NCBI GenBank assembly: GCA_043228905.1
Contig: JBHGNT010000012.1
Coordinates: 17,918,001-17,982,000, forward strand
Origin: Azolla caroliniana
Lineage: Eukaryota > Polypodiophyta
Reading direction: 5' to 3'
DNA: 64,000 bases
A model generated the notes under the pieces. The model did not search any database. It was not told the DNA's origin and saw only the letters and a program-made list of their open reading frames with translations. The translations under genes and the position numbers were made by a program. Below, in pieces: positions 42,459 to 54,594 of the stretch (its first letter is position 1; each line of letters begins with the position of its first letter).

Positions 42459-43318
42459 ATTTGCGCCGGTCGCGAAAATGACGACCGTCCGTGTTTTGCT
42501 CGCAGTAGCCGCGGCCAAGGGGTGGCACCTACATCAAATGGATGTAAAGAATGCGTTCCTGCAAGGTGACCTTGAGGAACAGGTGTACATGGTACAGCCC
42601 CCCGGATTTCATTCTGGAACGAACTCCTCGGCAATATGCCGACTGAAGAAGTCCCTTTACGGACTGAAGCAAGCCCCGCGTGCCTGGAACGCGAAGATCA
42701 CGCAACAACTGCGTCGGATGGGCTTCGTCACGTCAAAATCGGACTCTTCCCTGTTCATCCAGAAAGGTCGACTTGGACCGGTTAGTATTTTACTATATGT
42801 TGATGACTTGGTCAGCACCGGCGCCGATCTACGTGAAATCGACCGCGTGAAGCTCCAACTTGCGGCATCGTTCACGGCATCGTTCGACATTTGCGCCGGT
42901 CGCGAAAATGACAACCATCCGTGTTTTGCTCGCAGTAGCCGCGGCCAAGGGGTGGCACCTACATCAAATGGATGTAAAGAATGCGTTCCTGCAAGGTGAC
43001 CTTGAGGAACAGGTGTACATGGTACAGCCCCCCGGATTTCATTCTGGAACGAACTCCTCGGCAATATGCCGACCGAAGAAGTCCCTTTACGGACTGAAGC
43101 AAGCCCCGCGTGCCTGGAACGCGAAGATCACGCAACAACTGCGTTGGATGGGCTTCGTCACGTCAAAATCGGACTCTTCCCTGTTCATCCGGAAAGGTCG
43201 ACTTGGACCGGTTAGTATTTTACTATATGTTGATGACTTGGTCAGCACCGGCGCCGATCTACGTGAAATCGACCGCGTGAAGCTCCAACTTGCGGCATCG
43301 TTTGACATGAAGGATCTG
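42459..43318 (+). repeat. 430-bp tandem duplication in copia RT
   Basis: The copies are offset by exactly 430 bp (ttgcgccggt at 42461 and 42891; tgcggcatcg at 42861 and 43291). The few differences include cgtcgg/cgttgg and ctgaag/ccgaag. The junction carries a repeated gcatcgttc, consistent with slippage or template switching. Confidence 0.9.
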
Positions 43319-44699
43319 GGGAACCTTCATTACTTCCTCGGGATCGAAGTGATCCGTACCCCCGAAGGCATATTGATCAGCCAACGTCATTACGTGCTGG
43401 GTATGCTCTTCAAACTCGGGATGGCCGACTGTAAGTCCGTCTCAATTCCTCTAGACAGAACCGTCAAGCTTCGTCCCGATACGGGAAAGGTATGCGACCC
43501 GAAGAGGTTCCGACAAATTGTTGGAAGCCTCATATACTTGACCATCACCCGACCCGACCTCAGTTATCCGGTCGGAGTGATCAGTCAATTCATGGCGCGA
43601 CCTACCGAGGAGCACCTTCAGTGTGCGCAACGCATACTTCGGTATGTCAACGGCACTAAGGACCAGGGACTGCTATATCAGACTGGTGCAGCCGCGCAGT
43701 TAGTCGGCTACACCGATGTTGATTGGGCTGGCAACGCCGCCGATCGTCGATCCACGTTCGGATACGCGTTCTCCCTCAGGAGTGCCGCGATCGCGTGGAG
43801 CAATAAGAAGCAGCCGACATTTGCACTGTCGAGCACCAAAGCTGAGTACCGAGGAGCGGTTGTCGCGACATGCGAAGCCATATGGTTGAAGCGGCTCCTT
43901 AAGGATCTGCAGGTGGAGGTGTCCGATCCAACGACGATCTACTGCGACAACCTCAGTAGCATCCAGCTCGCGAAAAACCCTGTTTTCCACGCACAGACCA
44001 AGCACATTGAGGTGCACTACCATTTCGTCTGTGAGCGTGTCCTTTCCGGTGAAGTCGAACTTCAGTACGTTCCGACGGATCGGCAGACTGCCAACATCTT
44101 CACCAAGCCTCTTGGTCTGGACAAGTTGCGGCAATTCTCAGGTGCACTCGGATTGCGTCACCTCGACGTGCCGAACTTGAGGGGGAGAACAGTCCCGAAC
44201 GACCAAGCAAGGCAGCATGAAAGGAGCGGAGACCGAGACACCGAGTCGGTTGACTCGGTTGTCGAGTTCGACTTCGGATCGGCTAAAGAAGCCGAGGGCG
44301 GACCCGTGGAAAAGTCCGGAAGCGGACAAAAGGGGAGCAATCGAAGGAGAGAGCCGAAGCCAACCACGCATGGGGAAGATGATGCCACCAAGGGCGAGAA
44401 GACCGAAGACGAGTTGGAGACAGCCAACTCGGACGAGAGCGAAAACCGATCGGAGGTAGCCGAGTCGGTTCGGATGGTTGATTCAGATACGCTGAATCAA
44501 CCGAGGCCCAAGGGGAAGAAAAGGCAGCAGGAGAAGCGTCAACACCGCAACAGCAAAAGAGCTGATAAGGGCCACATGAGCAGACAAGCCGACTGGAAGG
44601 GTCGAAGCGCGCGGTGTCGAACAGGTCGAGGAGCGCGAGCGAGGCGTGAAGCCAGGAGGAACCAGAGCTGTGAGCCCGGAGATCCCGAACAGCCTCAAG

Positions 44700-44716
44700 T
44701 TGAGCTTGAGGGGGAG
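44700..44716 (+). other. Copia polypurine tract
   Basis: ttgagcttgagggggag, directly before the 3' LTR. Confidence 0.8.
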
Positions 44717-45130
44717 TGTTGAGAGACAAGCTCAACATCGGCCGGATCGGCTGAAGAAGCCAAGGACCGGATCGGTTGGACCGATCGGTTAGGCCGAGTG
44801 CATAAACCAGGAGGCCGTTAGGAAAGATATTCCATGAGGAATATATTTGGGAGTTAGTGTAGGAGCTCTTAATGAGCATTGAAGTACTGTCAGTACTTCT
44901 GTCGGTCCTTCTAGGACTTGTATAAAAGTGTTCATTGAACACACATATGTATAGAGTGTGGTGAATAGAGATTGTTGCTGTTGAATATAGTTCGTGTGTT
45001 TTCTCTCTCTCTCTCTCTCACTCTCTCTGTCTCTCCCGCATATACTGCGTAAGCTCAAGCTCTCCATTGAACCTGAGTTTTCTTCCTCCTGTTCGGTCTT
45101 CACACTTGCTTCCGCACGTTACTTTTCACA
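44717..45130 (+). repeat. Copia 3' LTR
   Basis: 414 bp, TATA box at 44921. It differs from the 5' LTR at about 8 sites, several being CG to CA. It is followed by CTCTT (45131-45135). Confidence 0.95.
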
Positions 45131-45508
45131 CTCTTCAATCGGATTGAACCCTGGTGACCATGGCTGAAGCAACACCTTGCCGTACTTTAGTTCGAGTACC
45201 TTGAGCTCGACCAGTGGTTGCGCCAGCAAGCCATTACCTAATTCGATGTGGAAGAAGTTTTTCCCTAAACCCCTGACACTCTTGATCACAGCCATGTTCT
45301 CCATCACAGCCACCTGGAACATGTCCCGAACCATTCCCTGACTTGGTCTACCTGCCAAAAACCTACATATGAAGGAGGTACGCCGTAGACGTTCGATTTC
45401 CTCCAATAAGAAACGGTTGGCCTCAGGGGACAACGTAATGTCGAGATCTGAACCACCTTCTTCATCGAGCAAACGGGTCGTTGGTGGAAGCACGATTCCT
45501 CCCTCCAT
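45131..45508 (-). pseudogene. LINE ORF1, N-terminal part (DUF4283 type)
   Basis: It starts MEGGIVLPPTTRLLDEE and carries the DUF4283-like core (CRFLAGRPSQGMVRDMF, ... FFHIELGN, VLLQPWSPGFNPIEE). It is cut by the copia insertion at codon 126 and resumes at 33584. The start was chosen as the first Met of the open frame, with GC-rich leader upstream. Confidence 0.85.
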
Positions 45509-45807
45509 AGCGAGTTATGTGTCTTGTGAGGCTATCTATGTAGGTCTTCCCCTCCCCCTTTGTTTTGTGTGTTTTTTAATTAATTAATTAATGTACGTTT
45601 TCTGGTTGGGGGATGGAGGGAGGATTGTGGGTGTGGGAGTACCTGGACAACAGCTGGCGTTGTGCTCCTGCTCCTGCTCTGGTGGACAGCGCGCGCGTTC
45701 TTCATCCTGCACCTGCACCTGCACCTGCGCCTACTCCTGTTCGCCCTGTCTGCGCGCCCTGTTCTGCTACTCCCACTCCACGCTCTGCTGTTGCTCGCGC
45801 TCCCGCA
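45509..45807 (-). promoter_or_regulatory. LINE 5' UTR, GC-rich
   Basis: About 300 bp between ORF1 and the target duplication. It includes a cacctg/cctgct repeat (45667-45730) and is much richer in GC than the AT-rich flank after 45820. Internal promoters of plant LINEs sit here, but no specific element is visible. Confidence 0.6.
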
Positions 45808-45820
45808 TATCATCCATCGG
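45808..45820 (+). repeat. LINE target-site duplication, right
   Basis: tatcatccatcgg; pairs with 27988-28000 with one transition. Confidence 0.7.
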
Positions 45821-45869
45821 TATTAAAATTAAAGTGGACAATATTCAAGATAATCCAATATTACAATTG

Positions 45870-45990
45870 TAGTCAATATTTCTAGGTAAAGATAAATAAT
45901 ATTTCTAACCAATCTTATTCATGTTGAATGACTGTAGTCAATATTTCTAGGTAAAGATAAATAATCTTTCTAACCAATCTTATTCATGTT
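45870..45990 (+). repeat. Tandem duplication, about 63 bp
   Basis: Two copies of tagtcaatatttctaggtaa ... ctaaccaatcttattcatgtt lie adjacent, differing at one or two bases. Confidence 0.85.
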
Positions 45991-46840
45991 CGGCATATCC
46001 AAGAAAAGTGTTTCATCGAACAGTCCCGTTCTTTCAATCTCAGCATGCATCTGTTGATTTCTCTTACAAACATGCACTTGCCATTATCCTTGCATTGGTG
46101 CCGGATTTCGGGGGGAAAGTATCTTGAAGCACCCTCATTTACCACACACTTTTGTCACAAGAGTGATTAGTTGTTGTCATTTGAGCTAACTTTTGACATT
46201 GTTTTAATCTACTTCTTCTCAAAAAAATTCCTATGATTACTTCGACTAGAATAGCGGATGATTGTAAAACTTAACTTTTCCACATCCCCCCCCCCTTCCC
46301 CTTTAAACGCGCCATATCAGCGCGACGTCTTTTTCATGAGCATGGTAACGTGTTATAACTATAAGTTAGAAGTAAATCACAAAAGTTGAAATGTAATATG
46401 CGCTTATTTTTATTTAAACAAAAACGTTAAGCTATTTTGTAACAATAATGATAAATGACAAATATTTTTCATCGTCAAAGTAGTTTTACAAAACAATTTA
46501 AAGTGGGCTCAAGGACAAAAATATTAACAACAATCGAGTATTGTTACATGCCACATACAAACCTTTCGTATTTGGTGCAAACCCTAATCTATTCCTATCC
46601 AATTCGAAGTGCTACACAGATTCAACTTCGCTTTCTCTTACAAAATTGTTTCTCTTATTTGCATGTTTCCTCGAGGCATCAAATTGTTGGGAGAGCCCAC
46701 GACATTATTAAGTGTTACAATATTTGTATTAAGTCATGCCCTTTTCCAAGTACAAAGGGATAATCAAGGGAACCAAATTTAGTGTATTTATCATTTTTAT
46801 CACTTATGTTCAAGTAAAGGAAACATTGTGTGCCTTGCAC
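45991..46840. other. Gene-free AT-rich DNA
   Basis: No gene or element is recognised. A C run lies near 46288-46297. Confidence 0.5.
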
Positions 46841-49015
46841 TCTTCTCCTTCAACAATAATGAGTTTGAAATTAATTCAACATTTTGTTTTGTTAATTCAA
46901 TTACCTGCATTAGTCGTATTTTGCAAGAGATCCAATGCCATGATCAATTGGCACAAATCCAGCGCAATATGGCATTCTCATGAAACACGTCAGGTGTGGC
47001 ACCCACATCCCACTTTCAAATGGATCAATCTAGGAGCGAGCACCAAATATTAGGGCTTCCAAATTGGTTTCAACATACCGTCGAAGACTATGATTGCACC
47101 TATTATCCATTCCATTCGACAAAAACTGATACATTAGAGTTCGAAAAAACTGTCGCTAGCGGGTCGTATCATAGTGGCAAACCAGGTACTACTCGCAACA
47201 GCATGGTACAAGCTATCTTGTTGGACAATCTCCAAGGAAAGTATACATCAGATTCAACGACTAGTCTGCAACTACATTTGGTCTGGTATGGAAGACCATG
47301 TAACTCACGTCAAGGTGGCGTGGTCTATACTCACAGCACCTAAGTCAAGAGGGGGATTGGGTCTTATTGATCCCCTTTCACAATCAAAAGCCTTACTTGC
47401 CAAATTTGTGGTGTGAGGACTCCAACCTGGAAATGACTGTTGGAAAATGCTACTGCGGTTACGTTTCGCTTACTTTAGGCCAAGAAAAGGGGTCAATTGG
47501 GCCCCCCAAACGGGATGGATTCTAAACATGGATCTCAAACCTAGGTTCTCCCGCCAATTGGAGGATAGATACAGTGCATCCATGTGGAAGGCATGGTGTG
47601 ACATTAGACGAGGGCTCAAGTGCGATCAACCGAGTTCCGAACCTGCCTGGCTCAGTCAACGTATCCTATGGAACCCATGTATCAAGGATGAATCTAATCA
47701 ACTATTGGGATCACGTAAGGAGTTGTCATGGGGATACATTGTAGAAGGTCCAAGAAAAAGTATAGAATGTTGGCGACGGTTTATGTCACTGTCACTACAA
47801 GATCAAGCCAACATACTCCATGGAATTAGGGGCGGATGGACTATGAGATCAGAAATCATTAACGCTCTACTGATTAGGGAAACTACTACTCAAAGGACGA
47901 CAATGGAGAAAGGGATAGGCCACGAGGAGGGATCTCTGATCCCAAGAGGTAGGGGAACACCAGACAAGATCAAAGGCTTTGAATTGCGAGACACTGAGAC
48001 ACCAACACAGAATAAGGCAATTCGAGTACTCACATATACTGGTCATAAATGGATTGTAGATCCTGATCCGCTCAAAGTACAACCCGATTGGCACATATGT
48101 ACTCATGAAAACACATGGCTATGTAAGGTAAGTTGGGACCCTTTGCAATGGACAGGGCGGGATCCTTACGCGGGGCAAGGAAGCAAACCCATCTCTTTCT
48201 TCCAATTCACAACGAGATTGGGTCGCCATATTCTAGCTGCTCAAACCGCCCGAGAGCCGATTGTTGTGGAGATTTGGCACACATTTCAAGTTCCTCCCAC
48301 AATTATCACCAAGTTTTTACCACGTTCCAATGGCTATTAATACATAAGTCCCTACCGGTGGGAGCATGGCTTTGTGGGAACCTTAGCTCTCCTAATTGTG
48401 TAGAGTGCCCACATGTAGTAGAAACAATACAACACACTTTGTGGGACAGCCCAACGTCCCATCGAATATGGCGGGGGGGTGGCCACTTGTTGCAATTATG
48501 CCAGGTGCAAGGCTCCATCAAGTGGGGAATATATATGTTGGCTATCATGGCAGACCCCAGTTGACATATACGAGCATCAGGAGGAGGGGATGAATTTGGT
48601 GATAAAAGCACAAGAGGTTTCTTTCTCCACCAGCGACAATGTCCACTCAACTCCTCTTAATGACAAAGCTCAAGCTGTGTTAGAATTGATTAGCCCAATA
48701 ACTCTTTGGATTCTATGAAAACAACGGTGTAGACGAGTCTTCTCCAACCAAACCGCGCATCCAACAAGGCTACTGCAAGAGATATGGAGTGAAATTGTAG
48801 CCACTCTAAAGAGCCAATATGATGGCCTCAAGGGCGGCTCCGATGGAGTTGAAAGACAACGAATAGCCTTCATCCAACAATGGTTGTCCTCTCCCTTCTT
48901 GAGTTAGCGGGCATCCACATAAGATGGAACTATCGCGTCCCTACAGGGATTTATACATAATCGTCTCATTTGTAAAACTTTATAACTAATGGAAGGAGTG
49001 TTTTTTTTTGGAAAA
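46840..49015 (+). pseudogene. LINE ORF2 C-terminal part, 5' truncated, plus 3' end
   Basis: From about 46910 the translation matches the post-catalytic part of LINE RT: AMINWHKSSAIWHSH parallels AKINWNKTQGLWFSE of the 28001 LINE, then GRIIVANQVLLATAWYKLSCW and RGGLGLIDPLSQSKALLAKF. The open stretch 47447-48340 covers the linker (KPISFFQFTTRLGR, IEIWHTFQVPP-like). The zinc-binding region after 48340 is full of stops. It ends with ggaaaaaataaaa near 49000-49015. It is a different subfamily from the 28001 LINE, with many stops and shifts. The 5' border is approximate. Confidence 0.75.
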
Positions 49016-49840
49016 AATAAAATTACTTGCATTAGAATGTTGTTGATTCTTTTCATGAATTTGAATTTTAAAGAGCACTACATCAATGATAGAGGAAGCA
49101 AAATATAGCCATCATTTTAAATATATCAAATGTGGTGAATTTGGGTCATTGGCTTTGCATTACATTAATGAAATGAAAGTTCGACAACAGAGAGTAAGTT
49201 ACACTTGCTTATGAGATTATTGAGAAAATACATTACAATGATAATGATGAAGAATAAACTTTTACCACACCAATGTTACAAATCTACTACATTTTCCATC
49301 TTCATAATGTTTTAAAATTGCATAAACTAATGAGACCTCCTCTTCTCACCCATGCCATTATGTCATTTGCCAATATATATTTGTGAAACTCTTGTTGATT
49401 GTGGTTATATATGAACTTATGAATCTAATCTTTTTACATTATGTTGTTGATTAGTTTTAAGAGCAACAACACGAAATATTAGTTTTGATCTATTTTGCGA
49501 TACATATACTAATCATTATTATTTTCGGACATGTTTTTGAGCCAACATTAAAGACTCTAAGGTACGCTATAATTATCTATATATATTAAAATATTCAATA
49601 TCTTAGTTAGTGGCCATGGTTTTGAAGGTGAACTAGTAAAAGGGATGTGCTATATATCATTCTAGAAAAAGGGATTGCATTTATTTGTCCATAAGGAACT
49701 TTTGTAATTGTACACAATTTAATTTAATGCAATAATGGACTTAACGTGAAATTGTGGGTGTTCTCCTGTTTTTGTGACTTGTTGCTAGGAAGCAACTTGA
49801 TCAAACTGGATTTGTTTCTAATTTATAAGTAGCTTCTTTA
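49016..49840. other. AT-rich spacer between opposed LINE tails
   Basis: No gene or element is recognised in these 800 bases. Confidence 0.5.
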
Positions 49841-50090
49841 TTTTTATTTTTTCCAAAATAAAACTCCTTCCGTTAGTTATAAAATTTTACAGACAAGATG
49901 ATTATGTACAAATCCCTGTAGGGACGCGATAGTTCCATCTTATGTGGATGCCCGCTGACTCAAGAAAGGGAGAGGATGACCATTGTTGGATGAAGGCTAT
50001 TCGTTGTCTTTCAACTCCATCGGAGTTGTCCTTGAGGCCATCATATTGGCGCTTTAGAGTGGCTACAATTTCACTCCATATCTCTTGCAT
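49841..50090 (-). mobile_element. Short 5'-truncated LINE tail
   Basis: On the minus strand it encodes QEIWSEIVATLKRQYDGLKD and then GIHIRWNYRVPTG, nearly the same as the end of the plus-strand LINE at 48778-48960. It ends with attttggaaaaaataaaaa at about 49860-49840. About 250 bp survive. It forms an inverted repeat with the plus-strand copy. Confidence 0.8.
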
Positions 50091-50239
50091 TTATTATATC
50101 ACAAAGCAAATTAATATCATCATTTTCAAACTTTAAACCAACATGTATTTTGTATGACAATTTCAATTGAACTTCTATCTGATTGTAATTTATAATGTCT
50201 TATAATTATTCATGCATAAGAGGAAGAGTCAACATATCT

Positions 50240-50371
50240 TAAGCATGTGCCTCACAAGCCTCTCCATTCCTCCCAAGTCCATGTACACGATCTCAGTGGG
50301 AAGTGTGTCAATGTCACAGTTCACTGGTATTGGGAGTGTGTCGGTCTCAAGAAGTACAAGCACGACGAGGT
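50240..50371 (+). other. Exon-like fragment, unassigned
   Basis: An open stretch reads HVPHKPLHSSQVHVHDLSGK then VNVTVHWYWECVGLKKYKHD. Its composition and GC content are gene-like and unlike the AT-rich flanks. A GT follows after gaggtttg, and the upstream aag could be an acceptor. I do not recognise the protein, and no neighbouring exons were found. It may be a relic of a gene or a captured fragment. Confidence 0.3.
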
Positions 50372-50399
50372 TTGTATCTTGATTTCAAAGAAAGTTTAA

Positions 50400-53300
50400 C
50401 AATAAAAAAACATTAGAAATTTGGACATGTTCACTTTTGGAATTATGCGAAGAGATATTAAGAGTTTGATATTCAACGCTATAGAGAAGTGGTGGTGTAA
50501 GTCATCCATTATTGTACAAAATGTATTATTTCTTGTTGTTAGCACTTGGTTTGGTGCTATTGACAATTTTGTCTTGTTATATTACACATTGAAAAAGTTT
50601 CCAAGACCATATCGATAAGAAGTTGCACGTCTTTGAAATTATGCGAGTCAAAACAACACTATATTGTTTTTATATACCAAAAGCATGATCATGACATTCC
50701 CAATGGTTACCTCTTCCATGCCTTTAGTTATATGAACTTGTGAACCATTGTGTATGTGACATACACATAATCCAAAGAGAGTTGGTGAGATTTGCTTGAC
50801 ATGACTCATGCCTGTGAAAATTCTTCATGATCTCACTATCGAAAACTAGTATCTATGGAGAAGAATTCATGAATAAATAGTTTCTTTGTCTAGTCAAACT
50901 TTAAATGTCCTAGTGTATGTAGACTTGTAACATTCCTCCTATTCACTTGATGTGTTATACTTCAAAGATTTATTTGTCGAGTCAACCAACTAAAAACTTC
51001 TAAAGACATCTCTCCCATAGTAATACATACACGAGAGTCGATAAATCAATTTCTCATCAATATGAGACATTGGAGCCCTTGCATACCTTTCCAAAACCAC
51101 TCACAATGAGCCACATCAAAATCTCCCTTAATTTCAAAAGTCAAAAGAGTGAGATGTGATGGGAAATGGCGACTTGATGTTTGCACAATCTTGCCAAACA
51201 ATTCAATTTACTTTCTAGTGTGTTACAAATCCACAAACATTTTCAATATAAGACCAAATATAGTTACTAGAGTAAGTAATTAATTGCTTCTTTACAAGTT
51301 ACACTATTCACGTCTCACCCTCGAAACCATGAGGCATGAGATGTAGAAGGGCACTAGTTAAACAAATAAGAGTCCATGTAATCCATTATAGCTTTCTTAG
51401 TATTCTCCCTATATATTTCTTCAAGTTCTATTATAGGATAAATTTGTGTATCCCGTGAAACTCTTGGCCATCATAATGCAATTATCGTTCTCTATTTGTT
51501 TCCCTCGTATAAGGATCAAACCACTATTTGAATGAGCATGATAAAGGTCATTTCTCATGAAGGGAGTTCATGTGTCAAAAAAAACATCGATGATCATCCT
51601 AAAGTTCATTGTATGTTTGGTTGAGGCTCCATTCAAAGAATAAAATGCGAGGTCATAAAGATTTTCATCCTTGTCGTTCCAACACTAAGATGGTACCAAC
51701 GTTTCTCAACTATGACTTCAAACATCCAACACATTATACTACAACTCCTTCACATCAATCAAATAAGTACGAATATAAGTTCTTAGGAGTTTTGCAACTC
51801 CTAGAATTTATAGGCCTTTCAACTACAATGTAGAAACAAATCCCGAATGTCATTTAGGTAGAAGCAAAGGGCAATGTTACAATGGGCAAGGAACCAGTAT
51901 GAACCTCTTTTGAGGATAGGGTTAAACCCCTAGTAATTTCTCAAATGTTTTTGCTACACTGCCTTTTGCGTGATTAATTTTTCATGGAGGTTGAAAATAA
52001 ATCATTGCAAGAACAACATTTATGAGCAAAATTCTATATTAATACGCCTTGAAATAGATAATATTGTTTTTCTAATAGTCTATTAAGATATGTTTTTTCA
52101 AATATTTGAGCACTTAATCTTTTACTGTACAAATTATTTTTTGAACACATATATCTACGAATATCTTGCTAATTGAATGGTCCTCTAAGAAAGTGGACAC
52201 CGGAAGAATTTCACAAACAAGTAGTATTCTTAGATCACCGTATTCAAAGAGGGTGGGGTTGGGTGGCAGTTGAGTAAGACTACATAGTCGATACTTCAAG
52301 GATGTCTTCACACTAGGGTATCTTTTCTATGAGACGATATACACTTTGACTTCTTTGTTGATTTTGACTTATGTCTCAAGGGAACATCTTCACCTACTTA
52401 ATAACACACATTGTTGGCGGTCTAGCATGATATGAAGTTGCAAAAACTATAATGAAGCAACCACATTGTTTTAATTTTTAAGGGCGACTAACCATAAAGC
52501 CAAGCAACTATATGACTAATACATTCAACATATTTTTTGCACCAATCTTGTGTAATTGCCATTATTCTAATCTCATATAGATAATTGGGTTTGAAAATAA
52601 AATATACTCTATATATAGTAAGCCATTGGTTGGGAAACCAATCAAGAGAATTATCTCCATCTCCAAAAAGAAGGAATCACACATTCCTTCACTATTATCT
52701 TTCTTAATACAGTCACTTGGATTGCCTTGGCACCCAATGGTACAATGATTCATTGTAATCAAGCAAGCTTAATATGTTGAACATCAAGCTTAAAATTAGG
52801 GAGGAAAATAATATGCTGAATATAAATAGATATGTATGAACCTAGCCCAAATCAGCAGGGTGAAGAAAATGGCAAAACCCCCATTATTAGAATGGGACCT
52901 TTTTCAGGATGGCAAAACATAGTCCCTCTTACAAGGTATTGGAATGCCCCATGTGGGGTGCTAAAAATAGTCACAGTGACATAATATAGTGAGACGTGGA
53001 GCCTTCAAGGAATAAGTATTTATAGTTACTTTATTAATTTGGAATGAACATTGTTACAAATTAAAATAGCATTGGAATTCATTATAGAGGACACAATTAT
53101 CCTTGATTGTAACATATTAGATTGGATCATGTGGAAAGGATGACCTCAATACAAACAACATAATTAACTTATAGACACAACTTACGACAGTTTTAGTAAT
53201 TAAGTCTACCCACAATACTTAGAGAGTGAAGAATAGAAGAGCAAACAAAGACAATGAAATGTCAAATCAAATATTGGGCTCAACACAAATGGTAACACAA

Positions 53301-54590
53301 ACGAGGATCTCACTAACCAATTATTATATTAGAGTCTTTATATCACATAGTCCAATAACACAAAAGCATGTGAGGTGACTAAAATACACATACATTTTTG
53401 TCGAAGGATTAAAATAGAGGGGCGTTTCTTGGTTTGCAAATGAGATTGGTTTAGGGTTCGATTGCAAGGCTCAAGGATGGATACAAGGGAGTGATGATGT
53501 GAAAGCGGGGATGATCGAAATATGGGTTGTACGAATCGACATTGAAGTTTGACTAGTGGAGTATATTCTAGTTATCCATCTTGTTGATACCAATAGTTGT
53601 GTTGCAAAAGGTAAAAGCTATGCATTTTGGCCAACAACAAATGTAGGGAGAACCAATCACAATAGTCGTTGCCATGCTCAAGGCATATTATTGTTTCTCT
53701 CAATGTGTGCTTTCCGTAGAAGCAACTTTTAATTCATCTCCTCACAACCATCGATATTATTCAACTCATAATACCTAGCCCAAACAACCCAAGGCCATGG
53801 TATCCTAAACCCAAAGGGCTTGTGTCATAAAACTTTGTAAAACATATAAATAGTCCAATAAGGTTGCGTCAGGTTGCATGATTGTTGAGGTGTGATTATT
53901 CGTGATCTGACAGATTTCACGAGATACAAGTAATTTAAAACACTCGCTCCTCTAGATCAATAGTTTGTAAGTGGGGAAACATTCACAATGAGGACAAAAA
54001 GTGAGGCAAATCCATGATATCAGGGCAAAGTGCCGGTCGGTCGGGTCAAGTGTGTTACAATATAGTGAGGAGTTATCATAAGAGTGAGTGATGATCATAA
54101 CTCATAAGAGGACTTCAGATATAATAAAACCCATCTCAATGTTATGCACTAAACAAAGAACTTGTTATGTGATCATGTGATACATGATGAAGATGCTTTG
54201 TGGGTCATATTGTGGTTTGACTTAAAATTAGTGTTGTGAAGCTTTTGGCTTTGAGTGTGAGATGCTGCTCTGTGTCTTTCTTTGTTAAATTACAAAAGTG
54301 TCCTCTCTCCTTTCAAAGTTTAGAAATTTTAATTCTAATTTAATGCTTAAACTTCTTGATAAAAAAATTTGGATTTTTATCTTGCAAGTTTATTTATTTA
54401 TTTTCAGATTTTTTTACCATTCAATTTTCATTGCAGTCAATTAATTAAAATTTCTATTTTCTATTCTTTTGTTTTATGTTTTCAATTTTTTGCAGTTTTT
54501 TCTTTTTTATTACACACACACAACATATGTATATATATCTTTTTTATATCTAATGTTCATTTGTTGTATTTATTACAAATATTTATTTAT
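50400..54590. other. Gene-free AT-rich DNA
   Basis: About 4.2 kb without a supportable gene, RNA gene or intact element on either strand. ORFs are short and not conserved-looking. Confidence 0.5.
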
Positions 54591-54594
54591 TTTT

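Larger units (their letters stand above)
42151..44722 (+). pseudogene. Copia RT, RNase H and C-terminal tail, with internal duplication
   Basis: It continues copia pol after the insertion. RT motifs are [38 protein letters not shown] and the catalytic [15 protein letters not shown] replaces W (NET-stop-DL) near 42304. A 430-bp segment covering the RT core is duplicated in tandem (about 42459-42888 and 42889-43318), so YVDD occurs twice; 430 is not a multiple of 3, so the frame shifts between copies. RNase H follows (TDVDWAGNAADRRSTFGYAF, ALSSTKAEYRG). After RNase H (GALGLRHLDVPNLRG) there is an unusual charged tail of about 170 residues, ending at a TGA inside the LTR (44720-44722). Confidence 0.9.
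33590..45130 (+). mobile_element. Ty1/copia element with 414-bp LTRs, interrupted by gag-only element
   Basis: LTRs 33590-34003 and 44717-45130 (414 bp each, about 8 differences, mostly transitions at CpG), PBS at 34004, gag-pol from 34076, polypurine tract before 44717, and target duplication CTCTT. Own length without the 5378-bp insertion and its 4-bp duplication is about 6.16 kb. It lies in LINE ORF1. Gag-pol is broken by a TAG at 34394-34396, a frameshift near 35720, the insertion at 36768, a TAG near 42304 and a 430-bp tandem duplication in RT. Confidence 0.95.
28001..45807 (-). mobile_element. L1-type LINE, near full length, split by nested LTR elements
   Basis: Transcribed leftward. 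From right to left: GC-rich 5' UTR (45807-45509), ORF1 (45508-45131 and 33584-32622), a 125-bp gap, ORF2 (32496-28191), a 3' UTR, and a poly(A) read as T at 28001-28012. A 13-bp target duplication with one mismatch flanks it. Without the 11.5-kb copia insertion and its duplicated CTCTT, the LINE is about 6.26 kb, normal for a plant L1. ORF1 would be open if the insertion were absent; ORF2 has two in-frame stops and one frameshift, so it is recent but inactive. Confidence 0.85.

Noticed and set aside
46455-46763. 102-codon ORF as a gene
   Set aside because: AT-rich, no recognisable domain, next to LINE debris.
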